From NCBI GenBank assembly GCA_963765935.1, contig CAVXXX010000001.1:372001-436000 (forward strand): a DNA stretch of 64,000 nt, in the 5' to 3' direction. Under the pieces are notes generated by a model. That model was not told where the DNA came from. It saw nothing but the letters and a program-made list of their open reading frames with translations, and did no database searches. Below are positions 50,929 through 58,785 of this stretch, in pieces. The DNA comes from JAMXLG01 sp963765935. Lineage in GTDB: Bacteria; Vulcanimicrobiota; Vulcanimicrobiia; Vulcanimicrobiales; Vulcanimicrobiaceae. Every line of letters starts with the position of its first letter. Position 1 is the first letter of the stretch. Made by a program: the position numbers and the translations under genes.

Positions 50929-50956
50929 GGTCACGTTTCATCGCGCTCGTTCCGTC
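50929..50956 (+). promoter_or_regulatory. ECF41-type promoter in front of the VOC gene
   Basis: GGTCACG (50929-50935) and CGTC (50953-50956) are separated by exactly 17 bp. As I recall, the ECF41 consensus is TGTCACA in the -35 region and CGTC in the -10 region at about this spacing. Five of seven -35 bases and all -10 bases agree. The site points to the VOC gene at 50982, divergent from the sigma factor gene. Confidence 0.65.
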
Positions 50957-50981
50957 ATAGAGACGAAAGGAGTATGGAACA

Positions 50982-51326
50982 TTGAAGGACGTTTCCCTCA
51001 TCCTGTATTCGACGCCGGATATAATCAAAGCCAAGCAGTTCTTTCGTGAGCTTATTGGAGCCGACCCCTACGCGGATTCGCCGCAGTACGTCGGTTATAA
51101 GAACGGCGATATCGAAATCGGGCTCGTCCCGCACGCAAGTAAAAACGGACCAGGCGCAGTTGCGTATTGGACCGTCACGGACATCGCGGCGACCATAAAA
51201 GCGCTCGAAGAAGCCGGCGGCACGGTGGAGCAAAAGGTCACGGACGTCAGCAACGGGCTGCTGGTTGCCAGCGTGAAAGACCCCAACGGCGCGATCGTCG
51301 GATTGCGGCAATTCCCGAAGGGTTAA
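50982..51326 (+). CDS. VOC (glyoxalase) family protein, likely ECF41 target
   Basis: 114 aa from TTG 50982, with AAAGGAG (50966-50972) upstream; the ATG at 50974 meets a stop after three codons. The fold shows two beta-alpha units: SLILYSTPDIIKAKQFFREL, then TVTDIAATIKALEEAGGTVEQ and LLVASVKDPNGAIVGLRQF. ECF41 sigma factors usually control a carboxymuconolactone decarboxylase, oxidoreductase or epimerase. Here a VOC protein takes that place. Convergent with another VOC gene, sharing 4 bp. Confidence 0.88.
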   Translation: MKDVSLILYSTPDIIKAKQFFRELIGADPYADSPQYVGYKNGDIEIGLVPHASKNGPGAVAYWTVTDIAATIKALEEAGGTVEQKVTDVSNGLLVASVKDPNGAIVGLRQFPKG

Positions 51327-51706
51327 CCGGCTGATTGTTGGAGCACGAACCCGTTACCGTCGACGTCTTCAAACGTCGCGTAACGTCCCCAGGGCGCTTC
51401 TTCAATCTCGTCGATCGCAACGCCGCGTTTGCGTAACTCCGCATGCGCGGCGTTGATATCTTTCGTAGAAAGCACCATTCCGCGCAGAGAACCGGGCGGC
51501 ATTTGTTCGAACCATGTCACGAGCGTCAAACTCACGCCGCCGAAACCCGGTGCGACTTGTACCCAACGCGCGCCGTCTCCCATCGGTTGATCCGCGACGA
51601 GCGTAAAGCCGAGTGTGTTGACATAGAAGTCTTTTGCGCGATCTTGATCCGCAACGGGAACTGAGACGATCGCAACGCGATCCACGATTTTTTCTGTCGC
51701 CATCAT
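51323..51706 (-). CDS. VOC (glyoxalase) family protein in the purD operon
   Basis: 127 aa. The fold is clear: AIVSVPVADQDRAKDFYVNTLGFTLVADQPMGDGARWVQVAP, VLSTKDINAAHAELRKRGVAID and GRYATFEDVDGNGFVLQQ. Its start overlaps the purD stop by 4 bp, so it is probably translated with purD, although a purine role is unknown. Its stop overlaps the convergent VOC gene. Many copies of this fold are extradiol-like or resistance proteins. Confidence 0.88.
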   Translation of the reverse strand: MMATEKIVDRVAIVSVPVADQDRAKDFYVNTLGFTLVADQPMGDGARWVQVAPGFGGVSLTLVTWFEQMPPGSLRGMVLSTKDINAAHAELRKRGVAIDEIEEAPWGRYATFEDVDGNGFVLQQSAG

Positions 51707-52974
51707 CGTACTGCTCCGATGTCCGTTCGATAGCTGAGTTGGTTGGTGCCAAGACGTCCCGCAAGCGCTTTCACCGCATCGTACGCCGCTCTGCGCGCAT
51801 CGGAGATTGTTTCACCGAGCGCCGCCACGGTAAGCACGCGTCCGCCGCCGGTCTCAACCGTTGCGTCGATGAGCGTGCTGCCGCCCCAAAACGCTTGCGC
51901 GCCCGCGGGCAAAGAGACGTCGGGATTCAATCCGTGAAGCGGTGTGTTGCTGCGCGGATAGTCGTTCGTTGCCAGCACGACGCCGACGCAGCTCTGTGTC
52001 GAAAGCGTCGCCAGCGTGAGATCCATCGCTCCGTCGGCGCACGATTTCAGGAGTCCCGCGAAGTCGCCGTTAATCCGCGGCATCAACACTTGCGTTTCGG
52101 GGTCGCCGAAGCGCGCGTTGAATTCGATGACGTACGGTCCGTCTTCGGTCCACATCAAGCCGCAGTACAACACGCCGATATAGGTTTCGCCCTCGGCAAG
52201 CAATCCGCGCAACACGGGTGCGAGAATGCGTTCGCGAACTTGATCGTACATATCGATGGGAAAGTCGTAGGGCGGCGAGTAGGCGCCCATGCCGCCGGTG
52301 TTCGGACCCGTATCGCCGTCGCCCGCGCGCTTGTAATCGCACGCTGCAGCCATCGGCACCATCGCGCGTCCGTCTGCCAGCGCAAACACACTCACCTCAC
52401 GTCCGCTCAAACGCTCTTCCAGTAACACGTCGGTTCCGCCGCCCGGAATGCGATTGTTGTTATACCAGTCGCTGACCACGATGCGCGCCTCATCGACGCT
52501 ATCGCAAACGACGACGCCTTTGCCCGCCGCAAGTCCGTCCGCTTTTACCACGACGCCGTCACCCGCCCATTCATCGAGCGCTCGCATCGCGCTCGAAAGC
52601 GAATGCGCGATTGCCGCGCGCGCGGTTGGAACACCGTGGCGTTCCATGAAGCGCTTCGCGAAGACTTTGCTCGACTCGAGCCGGCCGCCCGAGCGATTGG
52701 GTCCAAAGGTTGCAATTCCGGCGTCGCGCAAACGATCGCCGACTCCCGAAGCAATCGCAACTTCCGGACCAAGCACGACGAGATCGATGTTCTCGGCTTG
52801 CACCCGCTCGAGGATCGCTTTTCCGTCGGTCACCGGAATGTTCCAATTGGTTGCGCGCGATGCCGTACCGGCATTACCCGGCGTAGCGAAAAGCGCCTGA
52901 ACCGAAGGCGATTGCGCGAGCTTCCACGACAGCGCGTCCTCGCGCGCGCCGTTGCCAACAACGAGAACTCGCAT
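51703..52974 (-). CDS. purD: Phosphoribosylamine-glycine ligase
   Basis: 423 aa from the ATG at 52974 (MRVLVVGNGAREDALSWKLA). It couples phosphoribosylamine to glycine using ATP. The ATP-grasp features are complete: FGPNRSGGRLESSKVFAKRFM, VVKADGLAAGKGVVV, LLEERLSGREVSVFALADG, DTGPNTGGMGAYSPP and FNARFGDPETQVLMPRI. It starts 2 bp after guaA and overlaps a VOC gene by 4 bp at its end. Confidence 0.96.
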   Translation of the reverse strand: MRVLVVGNGAREDALSWKLAQSPSVQALFATPGNAGTASRATNWNIPVTDGKAILERVQAENIDLVVLGPEVAIASGVGDRLRDAGIATFGPNRSGGRLESSKVFAKRFMERHGVPTARAAIAHSLSSAMRALDEWAGDGVVVKADGLAAGKGVVVCDSVDEARIVVSDWYNNNRIPGGGTDVLLEERLSGREVSVFALADGRAMVPMAAACDYKRAGDGDTGPNTGGMGAYSPPYDFPIDMYDQVRERILAPVLRGLLAEGETYIGVLYCGLMWTEDGPYVIEFNARFGDPETQVLMPRINGDFAGLLKSCADGAMDLTLATLSTQSCVGVVLATNDYPRSNTPLHGLNPDVSLPAGAQAFWGGSTLIDATVETGGGRVLTVAALGETISDARRAAYDAVKALAGRLGTNQLSYRTDIGAVR

Positions 52975-52976
52975 AG

Positions 52977-54521
52977 CTATTCCCACTCCACCGTCGCGGG
53001 AGGCTTCGACGTGATATCGTAGGCGACCCGATTGACGCCCTGCACTTCGTTCACGATGCGTGTCGAGATCTTCTCGAGCAACGCGTGCGGCAGACGCGCC
53101 CAATCAGCCGTCATGCCGTCTTCGCTCGTAATGGCGCGCACAGCAACGAGATTTGCGTACGTGCGACCGTCGCCCATGACGCCGACACTCCGAACCGGCG
53201 TGAGCACGGCAAAGTACTGCCAAGGATGCGGCTGAAGTTCGCGTGCACCGTCGATTTCCTCGCGTACGATTGCATCCGCGTTACGCACGATCTCGAGGCG
53301 TTCATCGGTGATGTCACCGATGATGCGCACCGCGAGTCCGGGCCCCGGGAACGGTTGACGCTGGACGACGTGTTCCGGCAATCCGAGCACGCGCCCGAGC
53401 GATCGCACTTCGTCTTTGAAGAGCGCGCGCAGCGGCTCGATCAACTGGAAGTTCATCTTCTCGGGCAAGCCGCCCACGTTGTGATGTGACTTGATCTTGT
53501 GCCCGGCCTTACTCTGCGGCGTCTTCGATTCGATGACGTCGGGATAGAGCGTGCCTTGCACGAGGTACTGGACGCCCGGAATCTTGGCTGCTTCTTCTTC
53601 GAAGACGGCGATGAATTCGTGACCGATGATGATGCGCTTGCGCTCCGGATCTTCAACGCCGACGAGCTTATCTAAGAAACGCCTGCGTGCATCGACCGCG
53701 ACGACGTTGAGGTGCAAGACGTCGCGAAACGCCTGTAGCACCGATTCCGCCTCACCCTTGCGCAGCAGTCCGTGATCGACGAATATGCAGGTGAGCTGTT
53801 CGCCGATCGCACGGGACACAAGCGTGGCCGCGACGGCTGAATCGACGCCGCCCGAAAGCGCGCAGATGACTTTGTCGGTTCCGACCTTGGCGCGAATCTC
53901 AGCGATGAGCGAATCGACGACGTTTTCCATGCGCCAGCTCGCATCGAGCCCGGCGACGGCGTGAAGAAAATTCGAAAGAACTTTCGTCCCGAATTCGGTG
54001 TGCGAAACTTCGGGATGAAATTGCACGCCGTAGATTTTCCGCGCGCTGTCACCCATTGCTGCGATATTGCAGCGCGGCGTTGCACCCAGTTCTTTGAATC
54101 CGTTCGGCAGTTTCACGACGGAATCACCGTGCGACATCCACACCCGCCACTGCGCCGGGATTCCTTGCCAAAACGGATCTTCCGAATGCTCGATCGAGAG
54201 TGTCGCCGGGCCGTATTCCGCGTGGTCGAGCTTCACTAATTCCGCGCCGAGATGACGCGCGACGAGTTGCATGCCGTAGCAGATACCGAGAATCGGTAAA
54301 CCGCTCGATAGAATCCCCGAGTCGACATCGGGGGCCCCGGCAACCAGCGTACTTTCCGGACCACCGGAGAGAATGAATGCGGCGGGGTTACGCGATGCGA
54401 GCGAAGACCACGACACATCGAACGGAACGATTTCGCAATAGACGCCGAGCTCGCGCGTACGACGCGCAATCAGTTGGCTGTATTGCGCGCCAAAATCGAG
54501 GATAAAAACGGTCGGGGGCAT
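52977..54521 (-). CDS. guaA: GMP synthase (glutamine-hydrolysing)
   Basis: 514 aa. It turns XMP into GMP. The glutaminase half has the catalytic Cys in LGICYGMQLVARHLG and the His/Glu pair in FHPEVSHTE. The ATP pyrophosphatase half starts with ICALSGGVDSAVAATLVSRAIG (P-loop SGGVDS). The end KPPATVEWE is typical. It leads the guaA-purD-VOC operon. Upstream (54522-54598) only a GC-rich hairpin and no riboswitch was recognised. Confidence 0.97.
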   Translation of the reverse strand: MPPTVFILDFGAQYSQLIARRTRELGVYCEIVPFDVSWSSLASRNPAAFILSGGPESTLVAGAPDVDSGILSSGLPILGICYGMQLVARHLGAELVKLDHAEYGPATLSIEHSEDPFWQGIPAQWRVWMSHGDSVVKLPNGFKELGATPRCNIAAMGDSARKIYGVQFHPEVSHTEFGTKVLSNFLHAVAGLDASWRMENVVDSLIAEIRAKVGTDKVICALSGGVDSAVAATLVSRAIGEQLTCIFVDHGLLRKGEAESVLQAFRDVLHLNVVAVDARRRFLDKLVGVEDPERKRIIIGHEFIAVFEEEAAKIPGVQYLVQGTLYPDVIESKTPQSKAGHKIKSHHNVGGLPEKMNFQLIEPLRALFKDEVRSLGRVLGLPEHVVQRQPFPGPGLAVRIIGDITDERLEIVRNADAIVREEIDGARELQPHPWQYFAVLTPVRSVGVMGDGRTYANLVAVRAITSEDGMTADWARLPHALLEKISTRIVNEVQGVNRVAYDITSKPPATVEWE

Positions 54522-54598
54522 TGAGCGGCGTCATTCGTCCTTCGCACGAGAGGCCCCCACTAGGGGCGATCCGACCAATGTCGCTACGCCCCTTTGGG

Positions 54599-55138
54599 TT
54601 ACTTAGCGGCGGCAGCCGCCTTGATGGCGTCGTCGTAGTTCGGCTCGCTGGTCAATTCCGGAACCAGCTGCACGTACTTGATGCGCTTGTCTCCGCCGAT
54701 GATGATGATTGCGCGCGCGAGAAGCCCTGTCTCTTTGATGCGAACGCCGTAATCGTATCCGAAGCGGTGGTCGCGGTAGTCGGAGAGCATCTCGAGTTTG
54801 ATGTCGCCGTCTGCGCCGCACCAGCGCGCTTGCGCAAACGGCAGATCCATGCTTACGACGTACACCCATACCTTTTCATCGATTTCGCCGATCCGCGTAT
54901 TGAACGTATGCGACTCCGTCGAGCATACGCTCGTATCGAGCGAAGGTACGACGATCAGCATCGCGGCGCGCTTGCCGTGATCCGTCAGATCATCGAGTGT
55001 TTTCACCGATAAATCCGCCGCGCTCAAATGCAGATCGGGCGCTGGATCCCCGACTTTCAATTCCGGTCCGAGAAGTGTCAACGGATTGCCGCGCACCGTC
55101 AGTTTTCCGGTGCGCTCTTGAACGGTCTGCGTCGCCAT
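54599..55138 (-). CDS. tpx: Thiol peroxidase
   Basis: 179 aa from the ATG at 55138, preceded by GGAGG. It reduces peroxides in the cytoplasm with thioredoxin as donor. The peroxidatic Cys is in PSLDTSVCSTESHTFN and the resolving Cys in AQARWCGADG, as in atypical 2-Cys Tpx. GNPLTLLGPELKVGDPAPD leads in. A 12-bp stem terminator (55166-55193) separates it from the zinc-ribbon gene upstream. Confidence 0.95.
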   Translation of the reverse strand: MATQTVQERTGKLTVRGNPLTLLGPELKVGDPAPDLHLSAADLSVKTLDDLTDHGKRAAMLIVVPSLDTSVCSTESHTFNTRIGEIDEKVWVYVVSMDLPFAQARWCGADGDIKLEMLSDYRDHRFGYDYGVRIKETGLLARAIIIIGGDKRIKYVQLVPELTSEPNYDDAIKAAAAAK

Positions 55139-55165
55139 AATTACCTCCAAACGCGCAAGAAAATG

Positions 55166-55193
55166 AAAAGACCCGCATGGTTGCGGGTCTTTT
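55166..55193 (-). terminator. Bidirectional intrinsic terminator between the zinc-ribbon gene and tpx
   Basis: AAAAGACCCGCA (55166-55177) pairs with TGCGGGTCTTTT (55182-55193) around TGGT. The stem is perfect and both flanks carry A or T runs, so it can stop transcription in either direction. It ends the zinc-ribbon gene (minus strand). Confidence 0.88.
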
Positions 55194-55213
55194 GCTATTT
55201 CCCTTGCGAGAGT

Positions 55214-55543
55214 TTATCGGTACGACGGACGCGACTGGAAGCAGTCGCGGCAGTAAACCGGCTTGTCGCCGCGCGGTTGGAAGGGGACTTCCGCCACGCC
55301 GCCACACTGGCTGCAGGTCGCGCGAAACATTTCGCGCTGGCCGCCGCCGCCGCCGCCGCCGAAACCGCCGCGGCTTCCGCCGCCCTGACGGCCGCCGCCC
55401 GACGCTTTACGCGCCGCACGACAATCCGGGCAACGGTTCGGCTTATTGGCAAAGCCCTTCATGGCGAAGAACTCTTGCTCGCCGGCGGAAAACGTGAACT
55501 GACGCGAACAATCGACGCAGTTCAAATATTCATCTTGGTACAT
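55214..55543 (-). CDS. Zinc-ribbon protein with glycine-rich linker
   Basis: 109 aa. The N-terminal part is a zinc ribbon seen in many bacteria: LNCVDCSRQFTFSAGEQEFFAMKGF and NRCPDCRAARK (two CxxC pairs). A run of Gly/Arg joins it to a second pair of CxxC motifs (ATCSQCGGVAEVPFQPR, VYCRDCFQ). It may bind nucleic acid; the function is unknown. The gene ends with a strong terminator. Confidence 0.85.
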   Translation of the reverse strand: MYQDEYLNCVDCSRQFTFSAGEQEFFAMKGFANKPNRCPDCRAARKASGGGRQGGGSRGGFGGGGGGGQREMFRATCSQCGGVAEVPFQPRGDKPVYCRDCFQSRPSYR

Positions 55544-55715
55544 GCTAAAACGAGGACTCCTCGATTACGTAGTGATCATTGTTCCGGGAATCGACTCGTT
55601 TAGCCCAACGTGGGAACCAGACCGCGAAACCTAGACGCCTCAATCTACCACGCATAGGATGAAAGGGCAACCACCAGGCAAGTGAAGCAAGCACCGGAAC
55701 CGAACAGGTAGCGGT

Positions 55716-56174
55716 ATGGAAGCGAACGACCCCAATATATCGGGCGCCCTCTTGCCCGTTTTGGACATCCCGAGAGATGGCCGGATGCTGACGTTCGGCG
55801 CCGGGAGCGCTCTCGCAGCACTCGATATTGCGGCCGCTCGCCCGGACGTGCTGATCGTCGTCTGCGACACGACCTCGGAAGTCACCCGGAGCGTCTCCGA
55901 CCGCGCGTTGGACGAATGCCTGCACAACATCATCGCCGGGGACACGCCGGCGGGCCCGCTCGTCGATCGGGCTCTGTGTTACGACAGCTTTGGAACGCTC
56001 CAGGACATGGATCTCGTCACGCTGCGCACCGCGATCCTTCCCGGCGGCTATGCGATATTCGCCGAAACCACGATTTCCGCAAACGACATCGCCGACAAAC
56101 TTCGCAAATTCGGCTATCAAGTAGCCGACGCGCTCGATTCAATCCCCGGCCACAACGTCGTCCGCGCTCGCTAA
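55716..56174 (+). CDS. Hypothetical protein, possibly a reduced methyltransferase fold
   Basis: 152 aa. MLTFGAGSALAALDIAAARPDVLIVVCDTTSE resembles the SAM-binding first strand-loop of a Rossmann methyltransferase (GxGxA then an acidic residue on the second strand). VTLRTAILPGGYAIFAE resembles the later LPPGGxLVF strand. The protein is shorter than most methyltransferases, so it may be degenerate. It is followed 9 bp later by a VOC gene. The 170-bp gap in front has no recognised signal. Confidence 0.55.
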   Translation: MEANDPNISGALLPVLDIPRDGRMLTFGAGSALAALDIAAARPDVLIVVCDTTSEVTRSVSDRALDECLHNIIAGDTPAGPLVDRALCYDSFGTLQDMDLVTLRTAILPGGYAIFAETTISANDIADKLRKFGYQVADALDSIPGHNVVRAR

Positions 56175-56183
56175 ATCATTCGC

Positions 56184-56534
56184 ATGAAGGTCAAACGCAT
56201 CGTCGCGGACATTCACGCGGATGACCTCGCCGCGGCCGAACGCTTCTACGGTGAAGTACTGGGCCTCGACGTTCTGATGGACATGGGCTGGATCGCAACG
56301 TACGGATCGTCACAAAAAACGACGGTACAAATCACAATCGCCTCGCAAGGCGGTTCCGGTACGCCGACGCCCGATCTCTCGATCGAAGTCGACGATGTCG
56401 AAACCGCGCTCCGTCGCGCGCGCAACGCCGGCTTCATCATCGAATATGGCCCCGCCGACGAACCATGGGGCGTCCGCCGCTTCTTCGTCCGCGACCCCTT
56501 CGGCAAGCTCGTCAACATCCTCCAACACACCTAG
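56184..56534 (+). CDS. VOC (glyoxalase) family protein
   Basis: 116 aa. VKRIVADIHADDLAAAERFYGEVLGLDVLMDMGWIATYG, SIEVDDVETALRRARNAGFIIEYGPADEPWGVRRFFVRDPFGKLVNIL shows the complete fold, the C-terminal segment being very typical. It directly follows the 55716 gene. The stop codon lies at the edge of the REP-like palindrome. Confidence 0.88.
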   Translation: MKVKRIVADIHADDLAAAERFYGEVLGLDVLMDMGWIATYGSSQKTTVQITIASQGGSGTPTPDLSIEVDDVETALRRARNAGFIIEYGPADEPWGVRRFFVRDPFGKLVNILQHT

Positions 56535-56632
56535 TGTCATCCTAAGCGAAGTGAGCGAAGCGAACGCAGTCGAAGGATCGCCTCAATTCAAACGCGCGTC
56601 ACAATCCTTCGACAAGCTCAGGATGACACAGG
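56535..56632. repeat. REP-like palindrome, copy 2
   Basis: TGTCATCCT (56535-56543) and AGGATGACA (56620-56628) bound an inverted repeat with inner GTCGAAGGAT (56569-56578) against ATCCTTCGAC (56604-56613). The arms carry the common repeat that translates as VILSEVSEA or SLSKD-like strings. The inner 24 bases 56569-56592 match copy 1 (27722-27745) at 23 positions. It could work as a terminator between the convergent genes. Confidence 0.8.
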
Positions 56633-56646
56633 GGACGGCGGCGTCG

Positions 56647-57783
56647 TTACGTTAGGATTTCTTCGAGGCGGTTTGTATCGCGGGCCATGACTAGTTCCAT
56701 TGCGATGCGTTCGCCAACGGAAACGTCGCGGCCCCAGCGATAGGCGGAGTACGGAGTGTAACGCGTGCCGGGCGATCCCGGAATCCGAAGTGAGACGTCG
56801 TAGCAGACGAATTCTTTTGGTGGCCCTGCGACGATGACGCATTGCAGTGCGAATGGACCGATCACTCCCGGCGGATTCGTTTCCCGTGTGGCCTTGACGA
56901 AGCGTTCGCCCATCTCAAATGCCTTCTCGAGCGTTGACTCGGTAAGCGTCGCTGCGATGTGACCCGCTTCTTCCAAGCGCATCGGCACATTGCGCAATGC
57001 GTCCAGCACCGCGGGCGGCACGTTCCGGAAGCCTTCGAGATTGGTTTGACGGCGCGTGTCGGTGCCCATCAACTCCAGTTCGCCGAGTATCGGTGAATAG
57101 AAGAAATTGAGATTGATGGACGGACCGAGAAGATACTCTTCGATCACCGCGTCCTTCAAGCCGTCCTCAGTGAGCATGCCCTGCTCGAGCAATCGCGCAC
57201 TCGTCTCGCGATACTCCTGCGGCGATGATACGAGGAAGAACGCGCGTTCAAAGCTCACCTTGGCGTGCGGTGCTTTGACCATTACCAATCGGTCGATTTG
57301 TTCCGGCGAGTTAAATTGCAACGGATACCGGATTCCCGCGCGCTCCATCAGCGCATACTGATTGCCCGCTTCATCTCGTTCTTCTGCGCGCAGCAAGAAG
57401 CGGTTGCCGAAGAATGGGACGCGCATACCGCGTTCGATTTGATCGTAGCTATACTTTTGATGCAAATACACTTCGAACGAACGGTTCGCGAGAAACACCG
57501 CATTCGCATCGAGTAAGCGCTTCTGCACATCTTCGAGGAGAACGTCGGGAAATGTGTCGATTTCAATGACTTCATCCACACATCCACGCGCGACCGGCGT
57601 CTCTTTACGAATGAAATGCTCGGTGTACGTCCGCTCGCGTCCTTTGGCCGTAATCACGAGGTTACGCAAGCCTTGGGCGCGGGCGCCGTATGCAACTTCG
57701 AGCGCCGAGTGACTTCCGATCGAGGCGAGGGTCAAGCGCGAACGGTCGTACGATGCAAGCGCCTGGGAGACGAAATCCAGCAC
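56647..57783 (-). CDS. purP: PurP-family ATP-grasp enzyme (FAICAR synthetase family), paralogue 1
   Basis: 378 aa. It matches the archaeal PurP family, which joins formate to AICAR with ATP to make FAICAR. Family marks are LTLASIGSHSALEVAYGARAQG, VPFFGNRFLLRAEERDEAGNQYALMERAGIRYP, FYSPILGELELMGTDTRRQTNLEG and YTPYSAYRWGRDVSVGERIAMEL. It lacks the ARIVAGTN segment of the other copy, as archaeal PurP2-like paralogues do, so it may not be the catalytic one. It is the last gene of the purL to purP run, 9 bp after cydB. Confidence 0.85.
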   Translation of the reverse strand: MLDFVSQALASYDRSRLTLASIGSHSALEVAYGARAQGLRNLVITAKGRERTYTEHFIRKETPVARGCVDEVIEIDTFPDVLLEDVQKRLLDANAVFLANRSFEVYLHQKYSYDQIERGMRVPFFGNRFLLRAEERDEAGNQYALMERAGIRYPLQFNSPEQIDRLVMVKAPHAKVSFERAFFLVSSPQEYRETSARLLEQGMLTEDGLKDAVIEEYLLGPSINLNFFYSPILGELELMGTDTRRQTNLEGFRNVPPAVLDALRNVPMRLEEAGHIAATLTESTLEKAFEMGERFVKATRETNPPGVIGPFALQCVIVAGPPKEFVCYDVSLRIPGSPGTRYTPYSAYRWGRDVSVGERIAMELVMARDTNRLEEILT

Positions 57784-57792
57784 GCGGGCGGG

Positions 57793-58785
57793 TTACTCGC
57801 CGACGCGCACCTTTCCCGCCAATTTGCGCCATAACAGCGTCGTATACACGACGACGATCGCCATCCCGGCGATCGAGACGCCCAACGCGCTGACGAGCGC
57901 TGCAGGTGAGGGCGAAGCGTCGAAAATCGACAGGCTGCCGCGACCATCCGGAAAGCCGCGCAGCAGATTCGGATACATCGTGGCCACCGTCACGCCGAGC
58001 AGCAGCGCGATAAATGCGGATGACGAGAGAAACGTCGCAAGCTCCGCGCGGCGAACTGCTGAAATGAACACCGCTGCGAACGCTCCGGCTGCCAAAATGC
58101 CGAGCGCATAGAGCCACGGGTTGGACAGCGCATCGGAGCGCGTCAAAAACGTGGCAATGGTGACGGCCACGAACAGCACCAGCGTGAGAATCCACAACCG
58201 TGGCAGCATCACACGCGCGCGTTCGGCGGGAACGCCGTCAACGCGCAAGACCATAAACGCTGCACCGTGCAGCGCGAGCGTCGCAACCGCGAAGAGACCG
58301 ACGAGTAGGGCGTAGCCGTTGAGCAGAAAACCGAACGTCCCCAAAAAGTAACCGCCTGCATCAAGCGGAACACCGCGAATGAGATTTCCAAGCGCCACGC
58401 CGAACAGCAGAATCAACAACGCACTCGAAGCGCTGAAACACGCATCCCAGAATTGATGCCAAAGCCGGCTCGGGTAGTGCTCGCGAAGTTCCAGCGCAAC
58501 ACCGCGGCCCATGAGCAGCCACAACACCACGATAAACGGAAGATAGAATCCCGAAAACGATGAGGCGTAGCCCTTCGGGAAGAGCGCGAAGAGCAACCCG
58601 CCGGCGGCAACAAGCCACACCTCGTTTCCATTCCAAAATGGTCCGATGGCTTGCATCGCGGCAAGGCGTTCTCGATCGTTTCTGGCCAGCAACGGCGCAA
58701 TCGATGCGATGCCGAGATCGTATCCATCAAGTATGACGTAGCCGCCGATCATGAACGCGACGAGCAAAAACGCAACGATGCTCAC
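57793..58785 (-). CDS. cydB: Cytochrome bd-type quinol oxidase subunit II
   Basis: 330 aa. It is the second subunit of the terminal oxidase that reduces O2 to water with quinol electrons. MSIVAFLLVAFMIGGYVILDGYDLGIASIAPLLA is the usual N-terminus, and IGPFWNGNEVWLVAAGGLLFALFPKGYASSFSGFYLP is the family signature. About eight membrane helices follow. It overlaps cydA by 4 bp. Genes for CydX or CydDC are not seen. Confidence 0.94.
   Translation of the reverse strand: MSIVAFLLVAFMIGGYVILDGYDLGIASIAPLLARNDRERLAAMQAIGPFWNGNEVWLVAAGGLLFALFPKGYASSFSGFYLPFIVVLWLLMGRGVALELREHYPSRLWHQFWDACFSASSALLILLFGVALGNLIRGVPLDAGGYFLGTFGFLLNGYALLVGLFAVATLALHGAAFMVLRVDGVPAERARVMLPRLWILTLVLFVAVTIATFLTRSDALSNPWLYALGILAAGAFAAVFISAVRRAELATFLSSSAFIALLLGVTVATMYPNLLRGFPDGRGSLSIFDASPSPAALVSALGVSIAGMAIVVVYTTLLWRKLAGKVRVGE

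Noticed and set aside
54522..54598. Purine or PRPP riboswitch before guaA
   Set aside because: Only a GC-rich hairpin is present and no riboswitch core could be traced.
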